Source: Akkermansiaceae bacterium UBA2381 (lineage in GTDB: Bacteria > Verrucomicrobiota > Verrucomicrobiia > Verrucomicrobiales > DEV007). Taken from it: a stretch of 49,622 nt of DNA. Numbering within the stretch: the first letter of the stretch is position 1; every line of letters starts with the position of its first letter. The DNA is taken from assembly GCA_002344215.1 (NCBI GenBank), contig DDSV01000047.1, positions 1 through 49,622 of the forward strand. The letters are read 5' to 3'. Position numbers and translations under genes: made by a program. The notes under the pieces were generated by a model, which did no database searches, had not been told where the DNA came from, and saw only the letters and a program-made list of their open reading frames with translations. Shown piece after piece: positions 1 through 9,618 of this stretch.

Positions 1-3000
1 GTGAGTGCGGTGGTATGCGCGGCAAAACCTCCGCCGCCTGTAGTTCCGCCCCATGTGATGGTGCCCGTCCCGGCAGTCGGCGTGGTGGTGAGATTACGGG
101 CGAGTGTGCCGGACATCTGCAGAATGCCCGCGGTCGTTGTGGTACCCAAGGCCAAGGGGCTATTCGTCGGCAGTGCACCGTTGTCGTTGAGGGCGAGAAT
201 CCCGTTGGAGATGGTTGTGGTTCCGGTGTAGGTATTGGTTACTGTTGCCGAGGTTCCACTGGCCTGCCTCGACCTTGGTCAACGTCGTGGCGGCGGCTCC
301 ATTGTTTGTAATCTGGAGATTGAAAGTGTTGTCACCGGTAGAACTACCACCCAGGCGAAATGCCTTCACCCCCGCCCCCTGGAAGACAATCGCCCCGGTA
401 TTACTCCAAATGATCGCATTGTTGTTGGTCACCGTGCTGCTGATAGTGGCCCCGGTTCCCGCGATGGTGAAGAGCCGGTTGGTGCTGGCTGAAACGGTAT
501 TCACGACCAATCCGGTGTCGAAGACATTGCCGGAGTAGATCAAACCTCCCGTGCTGCCGCCGAAGACGAGACTGGCGGCATTGGTGGTGTCGCTCGTGGC
601 ATCACCCCATCCTATGCTACTATCAACCCCGATGTTGGCAAGGGTGGCGACGGTGAGGCTTCCCGTTGTGCCTGTTCCGGCAACTCCGATGGTTGTGCTG
701 CCGGTGTAGTTGCTGATGCCATTCCATGTCTGGGAATTGGTGGTCCCCATCTTGACGACACTGATCTGTCCGTTGGTCTCGTTGATCGTTCCATTCCAAG
801 TGCCGGTGCCGCCCGTCGTGCCGCCGCCCACGGCGAAGGTCACTGCAGTGGCGCTGCTGTTGGTGACGGTTCCCGTTCCGTTGAATGCACCGATGGAAGT
901 CGTATTTGCAGTTTGAGAGGTGCTGATACCGTTCAGGTCAAGAACGGTGTCCTGACGCATGTTGAAGTTAACGCTATTGGCACTGAGTCGACCTCCCGTG
1001 GTGAGTTGTATGGTTCCCTCATGAAGGTTTGTGGATCCCCCGGTCGTGTAGGCATTGGTGGCGCCGATGATGAGGGTTCCACCCCCGGTCTTCGTCAATC
1101 CTCCCGTGGTCGTAGCAGTAACCGGCGCATTGAGGTTCAGAGTAGCTCCGTCATTGACGCGAATAATCAGATCAGTTGCCCCGCCGGTGGTTACTCCGGT
1201 TCCAGCAATGGTGGCATTACCGCCGGTGACGAGGATACCTCCGGGGGTTCCCGCGCCCGTATTGATCGTGAGTAGGCCGGTTTGAGTGACGGTTTGGCTG
1301 CCGGAAATCTTAAGGGATAGCACCGTCCCGACACCTGTTGATGTGTTGCCGGTCACCAAGTTGTGGTTGGTGAGACTAAGCGCCGCTCCCGCCGTTACAA
1401 AACCGAGATCGGTACCGTAAATCGGGGCACGAAGGGCTGCGCTTACAGTGGCTGGTGCATAAGCAAAATCAGCTCCCTGAAAATAACTGTAGGCGTTGAC
1501 AAAGCCGATCGCCGGAACAGACCCGAGAATAACATTCGCGTTGATGCCGGGGTTAAAATTGACCGTACCGCCACCATTTGGCCGGTCAAAAGTCAGGACG
1601 GTCGGAGCGGCATAAACCTGGGCTGCGCTCACCACGATCTGGGTCCCATTGGTAATGCTGGAAATCGTAGCTGCGGCACTCCCGCCTAGTATCCGCATTC
1701 CAGGAACCAAGCCAGCAGTGCTGCCGACGGTAACCGTGGTCGAGGAAGCCTGAGCTGCTGCAGTCTGAGTGACTTGATGAATCGATGCAAATGAGAGATT
1801 GGCCGTCCCACCTAGACCGGCGACAACGTTGACCGTACCAGCTCCCGCCAGCAGACTCAATGGACCGAGCAGTTCCTGGCTCGCGCTTCCGGCAGCCCCC
1901 TCATAGGTCAACGTTCCCCCGGCAGCACCCACGTTGGGAACTCCGGCCGCAAATATAATGAGAGAAGAATCGGAAAGCACATTCCTGGAACTTCCCGAGA
2001 ACGTGTCGCGAATTTTTAGCGTGCCGTTGGTGACAGTGGTCGCCCCCGTGAAAGTGTTCGCCCCGGCCAGAACCCAGGTTCCCGATCCAATCTTGGTAAG
2101 GCTTACTGCAGCCCCTCCCCCAGTCGAAGCACTCACTGCATCCGATGCAGCGCGATCTGCGGTGGTCGGCAGACTGAGTGTAATGCTGGTGCCTGTGATG
2201 GCTGAAATCGTAGTACCTGCCTGAATGCCCGTGCCGGTCACAAATTGCCCCAGAGCCATTCCTGTGGTATCCGCGAAGGTGATGACCGTACCACCACTGG
2301 CCAACAACGCGTTGGGCGTAAAGCTTTGCCCGGCATTGGGAATGATGCCATTGATGATGTTGTCCACCGTGCTGGTTCCGCCGAGTGTGAGTGTTTTTGC
2401 GCCCACTCCGGAGGAAACAAAATTGGCATTAAAAATGACGGGGTTTACGCCTGTCTGATTCGCGTAAATGCTGGGGGCTCCAGTGGTTGATGCAAGATTC
2501 ACAATGCGGGACGTGGTGAGCCCTGCCGCTGTGGCCGCCTGATCCGTTCCAATAATTAATGTTCCGGCCGTGGTGCCTGATCCCACATTGATGACCGCCC
2601 CTGCCGTGTTGGCAATAGAACGAAAATCGCGGATTGCGATGGCGCCGCCGCCAATCAGCACGGGGCCAATGTTCGAGGTTGCGGTCCCGTTGATAGTCAG
2701 GAGTCCGGTTCCCGTTTTAGACAGCACATGGGCACCGGCCGTCGCATTGATGTTGCCCGTTATCAGGGTGTTCCCATTCCCGCCAATGTTCAGGGTGCGG
2801 GCTGTCGTGCTCGTCTGCGGCCAAATATTTCCTGTAAACGTCAACAGCCCGCCCATGTTGTTCGTGAACGTGTTTTGGTTGTTCAAGGTGCCTTCAAGTG
2901 ATTGGGTTGTGAAGGTAATCCCATATCCGTTGCGACTGTTGAAGGTCGAGTTAACGTTGGTTGGAGTGCGTAAAGTTCCGAAGGTAACCGTGCCATTGAT

Positions 3001-4296
3001 GCCTGATCCGCCAGCTCCCGGTCCAACGTAGTAGGTCGAACTGGCACGATTGTAGACATTTTTGCCGATGTTCAGGCTGCCTTCATTGAGGATTTCCAAT
3101 ACTCCGCCGTTCATGTCGATCGGTGCACTGGCGTTGGTGCCAACGTTACCCCCGAAGACGTTGTTGCCGCCGACAAGCAGGTCGGTGATCCTCACTGTAC
3201 TCTGCTGCCCGGTGGCGCTTGCGCTAATACGAATCGTGCCGGTAAAGCCTGCGTTAGAAGCCAACGTGTTCAGGAAGAGTGTGCCGGCACCAGATTTTTC
3301 TATTGAGCCTGTGCCAGTGAGAGTGCCGGTTCCGCCAAAGGAATAATCGCCGACACCTGCGGAGTTGATCCCGCCAAAGGAGAGGAAGGTAGTACCCGTC
3401 GTACCGCCGGAATTGACGGTGCCGGACATCGTCAGCATACCGTTCACACTGTTGATGCGGGTGTTGCGGATGGTTGCAGTAGGCGAGAGTGGTAAAGGAC
3501 TGATTGCGGCACGCAGGGTACCGGAGAGGGTGTTGTTCCCGAGGCTCAAAATCGCTGAACCACGGTCGCCGATGGGCCCGCGGCCCTCGAAATCAACATT
3601 CCGTGCAAAGGTGAAACCTGCTGCCAAGCCGTCCAACACAAGTGAGCCCCCGCCAAACCCGATCAGGCTGGTGTTGAGAGGCGTGTTATTATTGGTCAAG
3701 ATCGAAACAGTCCCTGTACCAGCCAGAGCAGCAGCACTGTCGATAATGAGTGTTCCGTTAGCAATGGTGGTGCTACCGGTGTAGCTGTTCGATGCATTGG
3801 TCAACCGGATCGATCCCCCACCGGTTTTCAACAGCCCGTCGACACCATCAATGACGCTCGCGATGGTGGCGGATTCGCCCAAATTCGCATGTAGTCCGGC
3901 ATTCGCACCTGCCAGAGTAAGAGTCTCTGCACTGATACTGTAGCCCGAGCGAAGGAAGGACAATTGATTCGCGGTAATCGGAACACCGAGGGTTACCGAC
4001 TTCAGTGTGGGAAGCGCTGCAAAAGCATGGGTGAATATTGCGCGGTCCGCATTCGTATCGGGCCATTGCACCAGCGCCCCTGCGGGAACGGGCCACCACT
4101 GGAATGCCGATAGGTCCCAGGTTCCTCCGCCACCAAGATTGGTACCGTCGATGTTGTTTCCGGTCACATCCAGATCCGCATCCCAGTAAAAGTCCGCCCC
4201 CGCGATCGGTCCGGAAGTTGCAATCAGCGAACCTAACGAAACCACTAAAACAGGGATTCGAGCACGGTTGCGCAGGGTGGTGAGGAGTGTCTGCAT
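1..4296 (-). CDS. Giant secreted protein with autotransporter-associated beta-strand repeats (3' end outside window; frameshifted near 237)
   Basis: The protein begins with a signal peptide (positive Arg residues, then a hydrophobic stretch ending near AGADFYWD). It continues as many Gly/Thr/Asn/Ser-rich beta-helix repeats of the type TGSTTIANGTLIID, LTKIGSGTWVLAGANTF and LTKTGGGTLIIGATNAY. This is the hallmark of autotransporter-associated repeat (PATR) passenger domains, common as very large proteins in Verrucomicrobiota. Two inserts near residues 720-790 and 890-940 carry a TVTVGSTAGLVPGM-like module. The upstream frame ends at a stop at 160-162. The other minus-strand frame stays open from about 237 to base 1 and continues the repeat pattern (NTYTGTTTISNGILAL), so a one-base shift lies near 237-239. 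It is probably exported to or across the outer membrane. The C-terminal anchor lies outside the window. The surface role is unknown. Confidence 0.85.
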
Positions 4297-4367
4297 TAGG
4301 AAAGCCGGATGATTTTCAGGACAATGTCAGGATTACGAGGCGCCTGGCGCTACGGAAAAAGTAATGG

Positions 4368-4393
4368 ATTCCTCCATCCGGGGATGGAGGAAT
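4368..4393 (-). promoter_or_regulatory. Perfect 12-bp-arm hairpin in the leader of the giant repeat protein
   Basis: The arms ATTCCTCCATCC and GGATGGAGGAAT are exact reverse complements around two central G bases, so a stable stem with a 4-base loop can form. It lies about 72 bases upstream of the start codon at 4296. No T-run follows on either strand, so a simple intrinsic terminator is unlikely. A 5' UTR structure that controls translation or mRNA stability is possible but only inferred. Confidence 0.6.
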
Positions 4394-4456
4394 TGGAGCT
4401 CAAATGATGTAAGTTCCTTATCGTTCGGAGGTTTGGGGAAGCTCAATAAATCCCAT

Positions 4457-4486
4457 CTGTTACTATGTAGGAGGCGATTTCGTCAA
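4457..4486 (-). promoter_or_regulatory. Candidate sigma-70-type promoter for the giant repeat protein
   Basis: On the minus strand TTGACG (4481-4486) is followed after 18 bases by TAACAG (4457-4462). The -35 box is good and the -10 box is weak. If used, it would give a leader of roughly 150 bases containing the 4368-4393 hairpin. Confidence 0.35.
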
Positions 4487-4619
4487 TAAAAACTTAGGGT
4501 ATCGGTAATTTTCTCCGGATCGCTTTCCCTGACCTTGATTGTTTACATTTCCCGACATGGGCATGGCGGAAGCTTGGCAGCGGCCGGAAGCCGGGGATGC
4601 AGGACGAGCAAGGGGTTGA

Positions 4620-4639
4620 AATACAATATTAATTGTATT
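4620..4639. repeat. AT-rich inverted repeat, possible operator
   Basis: AATACAAT and ATTGTATT are perfect inverted copies separated by ATTA. The size and symmetry fit a binding site for a dimeric regulator, but no adjacent regulator gene is seen and no promoter is clearly overlapped. Confidence 0.4.
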
Positions 4640-4824
4640 CTTCAGAATTTTTAGAATCCAGTGTTATCTTAACTCCCGAGAAAATTCTGGGGAAAGGCGC
4701 AGGTGACGGTGATCCCGGGCTTGGTGAGCCAAATTCCTCGCTAGAGGCTCTAATGCCCCGGTCACGGATGGAAGGACAAGGGAAACGTTTAGGAATAGCG
4801 ATCTTTCAAGCCATCGTCCGACTT

Positions 4825-6141
4825 TCAAGCCAGAGAGGCGACCTGCCTGCCGTAAGGCAACTCCCCCGGAAGCTCGCAGATCTCCGAGATTGCCTCAAAA
4901 AGCTCGTCAAATTTGTCGACGAAGAGATTGCCCACCAATAGCTCGGTGAGAGTCGGGCGCAGATCGGGATGCCGTTTCACGAGTTTCCCGAAGCTGAACT
5001 CGGGATGATAGAAGGCGTAGACGATTTTTCGCATCCGCTCGATGGCGACGCAGAGTTCTTCGCCGTACTGTTGAAAATGTTCTGCCGGGAGGTCGCCACT
5101 TTCGAGGGCCCCGTGAATGGCATCCGCGGCGAGCTCTCCGGATTTTAGCGCCAGGAAGACTCCTGACGAAAAGACGGGATCGAGGAAGGCAAAGGCGTCA
5201 CCGACGAGGACGACACCGTCCGCCGCGCAGAAATTCGACCGGTAGCTGTATTCTCCCGTGACCTGATATTCCCCTACCGCTTTCCCGACGGAGAGATGTT
5301 CCTTGATCCACGCGTTCTCCGAGATCTCACGCGTGAATATCTCGCCGGGATCCCGCGAATCCCGGTAGAGATAGTCCCGGTCGGCCACGATCCCGACGCT
5401 GACAAGGTTGTTCCGCATGGGGATATACCAGAACCAGCCCTTCTCGGGGACGTAGGCGACGGTGGTTGACCCTGCGTCGAGCCCGGGGTCGCGCATGGCC
5501 CCCTCAAAATAGGTCCAGATCGCGACCTTGTTGAGTTGCGGGTCGCGCTTGCGCCAGCGGTTTTTTGAAGAAACGAGGCAATCCCGGCCCGAGGCATCAA
5601 CGATGATTTTTGCCCGGAATTCATGCCGGGTTGAAGAGGCATCCTCGGCGATGACACCGGTCACCGCCCCGTTTTCGCTCCGGATGACATCAAGGACCCG
5701 ATGCTGCTCTCGAATATCAGCCCCATCCTCACGGGCGCGATTGACGAGCATCTGATCGAACTCTTTGCGTTCGACCTGCCAGGTCACTGAGGACGGATGT
5801 TCATCATTTTCGAAGAAATAGAAGGGCTTGGAGATCACCCCGTCGGCCGAAACGAACTGGACGCTGTGCTTTTCCTGGAAGCCGATCTTTTCCATCTCCC
5901 CGAGAAGCCCGAGCCGCTCGAGGGTGAACCAGCAAAATGGCATCATCGACTCACCGATGTGGTAGCGCGGGAATTTTTCCTTTTCCAGAACGAGAACCTT
6001 ATGCCCCGTCCTCGCCAGGAGCGCCGCAGTGGTCGCTCCCGCCGGACCTGCACCAATAACAATGACTTCCCAATCTGATTGCGCGGCTTGTGATAAATCC
6101 ATGAGGGTTTGGGGTGAAATGAACGTTGAACCGGGCGACAT
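4825..6141 (-). CDS. FAD-dependent oxidoreductase, halogenase / geranylgeranyl-reductase-like
   Basis: The N-terminal Rossmann fold shows GAGPAG near residues 30-35 and an ADP-ribose-binding Glu near 53. FPRYHIGESMMP follows, typical of the flavin halogenase and geranylgeranyl reductase group. GWFWYIP matches the WxWxIP motif of flavin-dependent halogenases. VGDAFAFLDPVFSSGV is the second FAD motif. The expected role is flavin-dependent oxidation, halogenation or reduction of an aromatic or polyene substrate in the cytoplasm; the true chemistry cannot be read. Start 6141 was chosen because it lies 29 bases after the stop of the upstream gene, with AAGGGCG in front. A start at 6195 would overlap that gene, and 6102 is also possible. 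It is the last gene of the minus-strand block with the chorismate-lyase-like and radical SAM genes. Confidence 0.85.
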   Translation of the reverse strand: MSPGSTFISPQTLMDLSQAAQSDWEVIVIGAGPAGATTAALLARTGHKVLVLEKEKFPRYHIGESMMPFCWFTLERLGLLGEMEKIGFQEKHSVQFVSADGVISKPFYFFENDEHPSSVTWQVERKEFDQMLVNRAREDGADIREQHRVLDVIRSENGAVTGVIAEDASSTRHEFRAKIIVDASGRDCLVSSKNRWRKRDPQLNKVAIWTYFEGAMRDPGLDAGSTTVAYVPEKGWFWYIPMRNNLVSVGIVADRDYLYRDSRDPGEIFTREISENAWIKEHLSVGKAVGEYQVTGEYSYRSNFCAADGVVLVGDAFAFLDPVFSSGVFLALKSGELAADAIHGALESGDLPAEHFQQYGEELCVAIERMRKIVYAFYHPEFSFGKLVKRHPDLRPTLTELLVGNLFVDKFDELFEAISEICELPGELPYGRQVASLA

Positions 6142-6170
6142 GGTTATCGCCCTTACAGGAGAACGCTGTC

Positions 6171-6800
6171 CTACCGTGTTACGTTCTGCACCCATTCCTC
6201 GGACTCATTGCTGCGGGGAAGGATTTCGACGATATCGGCGAAGACCATGCCGTCGCGATCGATGAGCTGATTGCAACGCCCGTAGAGAATCTCCCCGGGT
6301 CGCTGATTTAAAGCCCGGGCGATCTGTTGATCGGCGGGCACGGCAAAGTAGGCGCAGGGACTGCCGCGATGTTCGACTCCATATTCCCCGAGAAGACCAC
6401 CGAGAGGTTTGAGTCCGGCTATGACTTCGGCCTTCATCGCTTCGGGAAAACCGCCCAGTTGGATCGCAATGGCCCCATACTCGACCGGAATGTCGGAGGA
6501 GGCGGCGTGAAGGGTCACCAAACGCATTACAAAAAGATCATTCAACTCGTGCTGGTGGACTTCGAGGTAGAGCTTTGAATGATGAAAGGCCGCGAGGGTC
6601 GGCGTCATGTCATTCGAGTGCACCAGAAGTGAGCGATAGGGGTAAGGCACCTCATCTCCCGAAAGGAAGCGGAAATCAGGAAGCGGAATTCCCGATTTTT
6701 CGTAGAAAAAGTGAAAAGGCAACAGGGTGTGAAGCGCCTCAGCAAGGGCACGACCGGCTTCACGACGACCCGCCTCGTTTCTATCAGGTGTAACGTGCAT
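6171..6800 (-). CDS. Chorismate-lyase-like (UbiC/DUF98-type) protein
   Basis: This is a 209-residue cytoplasmic protein. Its second half carries the pattern GGLLGEYGVEHRGSPCAYF, then GEILYGRCNQLIDRDG and VVEILP-like residues (FADIVEILP). This matches the C-terminal core of chorismate pyruvate-lyase-like proteins, where the substrate-binding Arg and Glu lie in YGR..LL.DG...AEVVEVLP. Family members split chorismate to hydroxybenzoate plus pyruvate, or bind related aromatic acids. The N-terminal half is less recognisable. The start overlaps the 3' end of the radical SAM gene by 17 bases, which argues for translational coupling. A product that feeds an aromatic acid to the neighbouring oxidoreductase is an inference. 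Confidence 0.65.
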   Translation of the reverse strand: MHVTPDRNEAGRREAGRALAEALHTLLPFHFFYEKSGIPLPDFRFLSGDEVPYPYRSLLVHSNDMTPTLAAFHHSKLYLEVHQHELNDLFVMRLVTLHAASSDIPVEYGAIAIQLGGFPEAMKAEVIAGLKPLGGLLGEYGVEHRGSPCAYFAVPADQQIARALNQRPGEILYGRCNQLIDRDGMVFADIVEILPRSNESEEWVQNVTR

Positions 6801-8157
6801 CGCGGTGTTTCTCGAGGAAGAATCCGTGGAGAAGGCGGTCGATCTGAAGCAGACCGTCGCGGCTGATAACGATGTCGTCTCCGTCCAGGCTCAGATACCC
6901 CCGGGTTTGGAGGTCGCTGATCTGTTCAGGAAAGCGGACCAACGGATCTACTCCGTATTTCTCGCGGAAATAGCCCAGGCGGGTGCGTCCGAGCTTCAAT
7001 TGAAGAATGAATTCACGGATGAAACGCTCTTCGTGACTCGTCGGATAGGCCCGGAAAATGGGCAACTCCCCTTTCTCCAACTCCGTCATGTAGGGCCCCA
7101 CGTCGGCCTGGTTCTGGTAATGGACGCCTCCGAAATGACCGAAGCTGGCGACGCCGGCCGAAAGCAGATCGGCTCCTTCCCAAAGGCTGTCGCGATAGAC
7201 AAACTTGGTCGTTTCGGGATTTTTGACGACGGTGTAGGCGCTGCTGACAGTGTAACCGGCGGCCTCGAACTGACTAAAGGCCCAGTCGACCCAGGCGCGC
7301 TTCGTTTTCCAATCGGCAACAGGGGCACTGATGCGGCCGGATTCCTTCATTTCCTTGAAAATGGTGGTGTTATAAGGAATCTCCATCTGGTAAATGGTGA
7401 CGCAGTCAGGCTGCTGCTCGATCGCCGTATGCACGCAGCGCTCCCAGTTTTCGGGGGTCTCGTCCATCATTCCGGCGATGAGGTCGATATTGAGCTGGTC
7501 AAACCCGAGGGTCTTGGCAAAGGCAATCGCGCGATAGGCTTCCTTGGAACGGTGAGCCCGCCCGTTTACCTCGAGGATATGGTCGTCAAAACTCTCAATC
7601 CCGAGGCTGAGGCGAGTCACCCCGATCTCACGAAGGGCTTCGAGCTTTTTCTCGGTCAGGGTCCCGGGCTCGGCCTCGAAGGCGACCTCCTCGGTCTCGT
7701 CCCAGGGGAAAAGATCCTTCATCCGGTTGGTCAGATCGCGGAGCTGGTCGATCGAGAGGTAACTGGGAGTGCCTCCGCCAAAATAGACGAACTGCGGTTT
7801 CCGCCCGGCAAGGTAGGAGGTCTGCGAGTAGCGCTCGAATTCTTTGATCCCCGCATCGAGGTAGGCGTTGATCTCGGACGCGTTTTTGTCGGTGTAAACG
7901 CGGAAGTAACAGAAGTGACAGCGTTTCCGGCAGAACGGAATGTGGAAATAGAGGCCCAGATTGGTGTCGACGGGCCTGGGGGAATTGAGGACGTCGTAGA
8001 CCGCCCCTTTGTGTTCCGGGGTCCAGAAGGAAAAAGGCGGGTAGTTGGCGACAAAGTAGTTCCCGACTTCGGTCTGATCCTCAGACGGCGGAGCCAGCGG
8101 CACCGTCAGCTTTTCAATGACACCGGTGGTTTCCTTGGATTTGGGAGGAGGAGTCAT
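6784..8157 (-). CDS. HemN/HemW-like radical SAM protein
   Basis: The 4Fe-4S motif CxxxCxxC is present as FCRKRCHFCYF (Cys76, Cys80, Cys83 from the chosen start). The SAM-binding GGG follows in YFGGGTPSYL. Further HemN-type elements are FEAEPGT, RLSLGIESFDD and NIDLIAGMMDET. Length (457 aa) fits coproporphyrinogen dehydrogenase-like enzymes. The YF after the third Cys differs from HemW (YCDF) and HemN (YFCGC). This suggests a distinct subgroup rather than the haem-pathway enzyme. Start 8157 was chosen because the family resemblance begins soon after it; upstream in-frame residues have low-complexity, non-protein-like character. The gene overlaps the chorismate-lyase-like gene by 17 bases. Confidence 0.85.
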   Translation of the reverse strand: MTPPPKSKETTGVIEKLTVPLAPPSEDQTEVGNYFVANYPPFSFWTPEHKGAVYDVLNSPRPVDTNLGLYFHIPFCRKRCHFCYFRVYTDKNASEINAYLDAGIKEFERYSQTSYLAGRKPQFVYFGGGTPSYLSIDQLRDLTNRMKDLFPWDETEEVAFEAEPGTLTEKKLEALREIGVTRLSLGIESFDDHILEVNGRAHRSKEAYRAIAFAKTLGFDQLNIDLIAGMMDETPENWERCVHTAIEQQPDCVTIYQMEIPYNTTIFKEMKESGRISAPVADWKTKRAWVDWAFSQFEAAGYTVSSAYTVVKNPETTKFVYRDSLWEGADLLSAGVASFGHFGGVHYQNQADVGPYMTELEKGELPIFRAYPTSHEERFIREFILQLKLGRTRLGYFREKYGVDPLVRFPEQISDLQTRGYLSLDGDDIVISRDGLLQIDRLLHGFFLEKHRDARYT

Positions 8158-8174
8158 TTTTTTTTGGGGGGGGG
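8157..8174 (-). repeat. Adjacent homopolymer tracts (C9 then A9) abutting a start codon
   Basis: On the minus strand nine C bases run straight into nine A bases, the last A being the first base of the proposed ATG of the radical SAM gene. Such tracts are prone to slippage in replication and in sequencing, and occupy exactly the space where a ribosome-binding site would be. Confidence 0.8.
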
Positions 8175-8214
8175 AATGCTGAAATTTGGAAAGCTGAAAC
8201 AAGTGAAATTGTAG

Positions 8215-8233
8215 GGCAAGCGCTCCGCTTGCC
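8215..8233. repeat. Short REP-like palindrome
   Basis: GGCAAGCG and CGCTTGCC form a perfect 8-bp stem around CTC in the gap between the propeller lipoprotein and the radical SAM gene. On the minus strand it lies after the lipoprotein stop but has no U-tract, so it is either a weak terminator or an interspersed REP-like element. No second copy was noticed in the window. Confidence 0.55.
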
Positions 8234-8305
8234 GCCGGATGGGTGAAACGTTGTTTATCTCTGCATCGCGCTCCGATTTCGGGCTCTTGCCCCTGCCCCG
8301 TCCGG

Positions 8306-9529
8306 TTACTTTTTAAAACCATACACCACCCCGTCCTCACCGCAAACCACGAGGGTCCCCCGCGATGCCGCCGGTGATGCTTTGATTTGGGTGCCCACTT
8401 CGAAATTCCAGACTTCTTTTCCGTCGGCCCGATTGATCGCATAAAGACGCCCGTCCATTCCTCCCTGCCAGATAAGACCCCCGCTCACCAGAGGGGAACT
8501 GGCGAGGGCCCGCGGAGAAAGAAAGGCCCACTTCTCGGTCCCTTCGACCCGGTCATAGGCCACCAGTCGTTTATCCGGACCCGCGACATAAAGGAGATTC
8601 TCATCGACGGCCGGGGAGGCGGTGTATTCGATGCCGGTGGTCGTTTTCCAGGCGGTCTCACCCGAAGCGATATCAACAGCCACGACTTCGCCTCCGTTGT
8701 GAGCGACATAGCAGATCCCGTCCCGGACGGCAGAGGTATTGGCAATGTAGGCACCGATCTCAATCTCCCTCTTCTCCCCCTGCCCGTCCGCCGCGAGGAC
8801 GTGGAGCAGCCCGTCACATCCACCAAAGGCGATGGAGGTGGTGCCTCCTGATTGGATCATGGAAGGAGTCGAGACCACGTAGTTCCCGGTCTCATGTTTC
8901 CAAAGGACCTCCCCCTTATCGGCACTGAGGCAGTAAAGGAAATAGTCATGGCTGCCCACGTAGATCCGGGCAGGACCTGACTCAGGCACCATGGTATTGA
9001 TCCCTCCCTCAATCTTACCCTCCGTTTCAAACCGCCAGACTTCCTCTCCGGTTTCGACCTTGAGTGCATAGACAAATCCGTAGGTATCTCCGAAGTAGAC
9101 CCGATCGGCGAGCACTGCCCCGGGAGCGGTAATCGGCCCCTCGGCTTTAAATGACCAGAGCAGCACCCCTTTTTCGAGGTCGATCGCATAAAAGTGGCCG
9201 TCCTGACTCCCGACAAACACTTTACCTCCGCCAATCACCGGGGTCGCCTCAATGGGCGGACGACGTTTCCCCTCCTCAACCGGAGGCTCGTAGGTCCAGG
9301 CAAGATTCAGCGGGGAGGTGATCGCCTCGGGGCTGACTCCCTGCATTTCCGCATCTCCCCTGAAAAGCGGCCAATCAGATTGGATTGCCGTCTCGCTGCC
9401 GGGTTCGCGGGCTGGCTCCCCCTCCCCATTCTGCTTTTCACAACCGGTAAGTCCTAAGCCCAAAACCGTCGAAATAACCACAAACAGGATAAATTTCGGA
9501 TGGAGAATAGATTTCCTTGCTGTTTCCAT
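8306..9529 (-). CDS. BamB-like PQQ-type beta-propeller lipoprotein
   Basis: A lipoprotein signal (hydrophobic stretch then lipobox LTGC, Cys near residue 30) is followed by about seven propeller blades with the repeat theme VYVGSxDGxxYALDxxTGxxxWxF. Examples are VFVGSQDGHFYAIDLEKG, RIYVGSHDYFLYCLSADKG and GRLYAINRADGKEVWNFEVG. These are PQQ-enzyme-type repeats without the catalytic residues of real quinoproteins. It is expected to be membrane-anchored in the periplasm, as a scaffold like the outer-membrane assembly factor BamB or a sugar/protein-binding propeller. It is transcribed in the same direction as the radical SAM gene, 149 bases upstream of it, so it may or may not share that operon. 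Confidence 0.85.
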   Translation of the reverse strand: METARKSILHPKFILFVVISTVLGLGLTGCEKQNGEGEPAREPGSETAIQSDWPLFRGDAEMQGVSPEAITSPLNLAWTYEPPVEEGKRRPPIEATPVIGGGKVFVGSQDGHFYAIDLEKGVLLWSFKAEGPITAPGAVLADRVYFGDTYGFVYALKVETGEEVWRFETEGKIEGGINTMVPESGPARIYVGSHDYFLYCLSADKGEVLWKHETGNYVVSTPSMIQSGGTTSIAFGGCDGLLHVLAADGQGEKREIEIGAYIANTSAVRDGICYVAHNGGEVVAVDIASGETAWKTTTGIEYTASPAVDENLLYVAGPDKRLVAYDRVEGTEKWAFLSPRALASSPLVSGGLIWQGGMDGRLYAINRADGKEVWNFEVGTQIKASPAASRGTLVVCGEDGVVYGFKK

Positions 9530-9618
9530 CTATTTATGATTATCTTGAATTTCCAGAATATCAACGTATCTTAGCTATCATTCTGAAGGCCATTCCATTC
9601 CATCGACGATTCCACCTC

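Larger units (their letters stand above)
4297..4824. other. 528-bp intergenic region with several dyads, no convincing gene
   Basis: No reading frame here has a recognisable protein. A plus-strand frame at 4633-4941 runs into the 3' end of the minus-strand oxidoreductase and has no family features. The region holds a long hairpin at 4368-4393, a candidate minus-strand promoter at 4457-4486, a dyad at 4620-4639, and a 9-bp inverted repeat (4643-4651 with 4681-4689). It serves as the 5' region of the giant repeat protein and the 3' region of the oxidoreductase operon. Confidence 0.6.

Noticed and set aside
4633..4941. Plus-strand frame of 102 codons upstream of the oxidoreductase
   Set aside because: It overlaps the 3' end of the certain oxidoreductase gene, has no domain or hydrophobic signature, and its second half is the complement of that gene.
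6805..8214. Long plus-strand frame of 469 codons
   Set aside because: It mirrors the radical SAM gene, whose iron-sulfur and SAM motifs are unmistakable on the minus strand.
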